DNA of 7,372 nucleotides from Clostridia bacterium (GTDB lineage Bacteria; Bacillota; Clostridia; Christensenellales; Aristaeellaceae). Every line of letters begins with the position of its first letter. Positions within the stretch are counted from its first letter, which is position 1. This document shows, one piece after another, positions 6,593 through 7,372 of the stretch. Position numbers and translations under genes: made by a program. The stretch covers positions 1 through 7,372 of the forward strand of contig JAEDGL010000119.1 in the NCBI GenBank assembly GCA_016297535.1. The letters run 5' to 3'. The notes beneath the pieces are model-generated. The model worked only from the letters and a program-made list of their open reading frames with translations, was not told where the DNA came from and did no database searches.

Positions 6593-6601
6593 TGCTATAA
6601 T
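6593..6601 (+). promoter_or_regulatory. Extended -10 promoter of the Fe-S scaffold-like gene
   Basis: TGCTATAAT (6593-6601) contains a perfect TATAAT (6596-6601) with the upstream TG of an extended -10. No good -35 box lies 16-18 bases upstream (TTTTAT at 6573-6578 is poor). TTGACA at 6540-6545 is about 50 bases away and too far. Initiation is expected near 6608, giving a leader of about 40 bases. The missing -35 together with the palindrome upstream suggests dependence on, or control by, a DNA-binding protein. Confidence 0.7.
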
Positions 6602-6631
6602 GAATTGGTAACTATTCCACCCATCATTCCT

Positions 6632-6638
6632 AAGGAGG
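6632..6638 (+). promoter_or_regulatory. Consensus Shine-Dalgarno of the scaffold-like gene
   Basis: AAGGAGG, 10 bases before ATG 6649. It is a full-strength site and agrees with the high-expression codon usage of the gene. Confidence 0.8.
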
Positions 6639-6648
6639 CTGTGAATCC

Positions 6649-7350
6649 ATGCAGTATTCCCGCGAAGTCGAGGAAATGGTATGCGTGAAGAAGGGCCCCA
6701 ACCATGGCCCCGCTCCCATTCCCGAAGAAGGCAAGTGGATCCAGGCAAAGGAAATCAAGGATATTTCCGGCCTGACCCATGGCATTGGCTGGTGTGCTCC
6801 TCAGCAGGGCACCTGCAAGCTGACCCTGAACGTAAAGGGCGGCGTCATCCAGGAAGCGCTGGTTGAAACCATCGGCTGCTCCGGTATGACCCATTCTGCC
6901 GCTATGGCCAGCGAAATTCTCCCCGGCAAAACCATTCTGGAAGCGCTTAACACCGACCTGGTGTGCGACGCGATCAACACCGCTATGCGCGAGCTGTTTT
7001 TGCAGATCGTGTACGGCCGTACCCAGTCCGCTTTCTCTGATGACGGCCTGGTTATCGGCGCCGGTCTGGAAGACCTGGGCAAGGGCCTGCGCTCTCAGGT
7101 TGGCACCATGTATGGCACCCTGGAAAAGGGTCCCCGCTACCTGGAGATGGCTGAAGGCTACGTGCTTAAGCTGGCTCTGGACAAGGACAGCCAGATTTGC
7201 GGCTATCAGTTCCTGTCCCTGGGCAAGATGATGGACGCCATCAAGAAGGGCATGAGCCCCAACGAAGCTTACGAGAAGAACATTGGCACCTACGGCCGTT
7301 TCAAGGCCGAAGACGGCGCGGTCGCCTGGATCGACCCCCGCAAGCAGTAA
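6649..7350 (+). CDS. IscU/NifU-like iron-sulfur cluster assembly scaffold homologue
   Basis: A 233-residue soluble protein with no signal peptide or membrane segment. Residues about 45-120 resemble the IscU/NifU N-terminal fold. GWCAPQQGTCKLTL (47-60) stands where scaffolds have the first cluster-ligand loop. ETIGCSGMTHSAAMASEILPG (73-93), followed by KT..EA, matches the second-cysteine helix (KGCGSAIASSS...GKT). Candidate ligands are Cys49, Cys56, Cys77 and Cys106, with His44 and His82 nearby. The usual HC pair near the IscU C-terminus is not obvious. About 110 residues follow with no counterpart in the ~130-aa IscU. I recall similar Clostridial proteins annotated as Fe-S cluster assembly scaffold proteins, so true scaffold activity is unproven. 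No cysteine desulfurase gene is visible. The gene has its own promoter, palindromic upstream box and consensus RBS. Lysine is AAG in 17 of 18 codons, unlike pcrA and ligA, implying high expression. The stop is followed at once by the RBS of the next gene. Confidence 0.75.
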   Translation: MQYSREVEEMVCVKKGPNHGPAPIPEEGKWIQAKEIKDISGLTHGIGWCAPQQGTCKLTLNVKGGVIQEALVETIGCSGMTHSAAMASEILPGKTILEALNTDLVCDAINTAMRELFLQIVYGRTQSAFSDDGLVIGAGLEDLGKGLRSQVGTMYGTLEKGPRYLEMAEGYVLKLALDKDSQICGYQFLSLGKMMDAIKKGMSPNEAYEKNIGTYGRFKAEDGAVAWIDPRKQ

Positions 7351-7367
7351 AGGAGGCGTGCTGAATT

Positions 7368-7372
7368 ATGGC
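7368..7372 (+). CDS. Start of a further gene cut by the window edge (possibly GGGtGRT protein)
   Basis: AAAGGAGG (7349-7356) overlaps the stop of the scaffold-like gene and is followed after 11 bases by ATG at 7368. Only ATG-GC is visible (Met-Ala). The spacing shows an operon with the preceding gene. From memory, Clostridial homologues of the scaffold-like gene are often followed by a gene for a 'GGGtGRT' protein of unknown function. That identity is an inference from synteny, not from the five bases seen. Confidence 0.5.

Overview
The window looks like chromosomal DNA of an endospore-forming Firmicute, most likely class Clostridia. The evidence is a SpoIIP engulfment amidase, a YerC–PcrA–LigA cluster like that of Bacillus/Clostridia, strong AGGAGG-type ribosome binding sites, TATAAT promoters, and an Fe-S scaffold-like gene of a type I associate with anaerobic Clostridia. 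Base composition is moderate to slightly GC-rich. Genus cannot be fixed from this sequence. All genes are on the + strand and the window is densely coding, with no intergenic gap above about 120 bp. I see no mobile element, tRNA, rRNA, CRISPR array or long repeat.

Layout. (1) 1-1859: a sporulation operon. A sigma-E-like promoter candidate precedes a polytopic membrane protein resembling the DUF1614 family. Five bases later comes spoIIP, a secreted or membrane-tethered peptidoglycan amidase with an unusual C-terminal membrane segment. (2) 1860-6527: a housekeeping DNA-repair operon behind a good extended -10 sigma-A promoter. It holds a YerC/TrpR-like regulator, the PcrA helicase and an NAD-dependent DNA ligase, almost without gaps. 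The B. subtilis order yerC-pcrB-pcrA-ligA is kept, but pcrB is missing and the ligase is a divergent type. (3) 6528-7372: a separate unit with its own extended -10 promoter. Immediately upstream lie a perfect 14-bp palindrome and repeated GACAAA half-sites. The gene is a 233-aa IscU/NifU-like Fe-S scaffold homologue with codon usage typical of high expression. A consensus RBS and ATG at the right edge open a further gene. From remembered synteny this may be the 'GGGtGRT' protein, of which only ATG-GC is visible.

How the genes work together: the membrane protein and SpoIIP probably act in the mother cell during engulfment. YerC probably regulates its own operon, PcrA unwinds DNA in repair and at stalled transcription, and LigA seals nicks. 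The last unit is the least understood part. It encodes a well-expressed putative Fe-S or metal-binding protein, apparently regulated, paired with an unknown partner. I found no clearly new multi-gene system. The strongest leads are the regulated scaffold-like unit, the DUF1614-like/SpoIIP pair, the altered SpoIIP topology and the divergent LigA.
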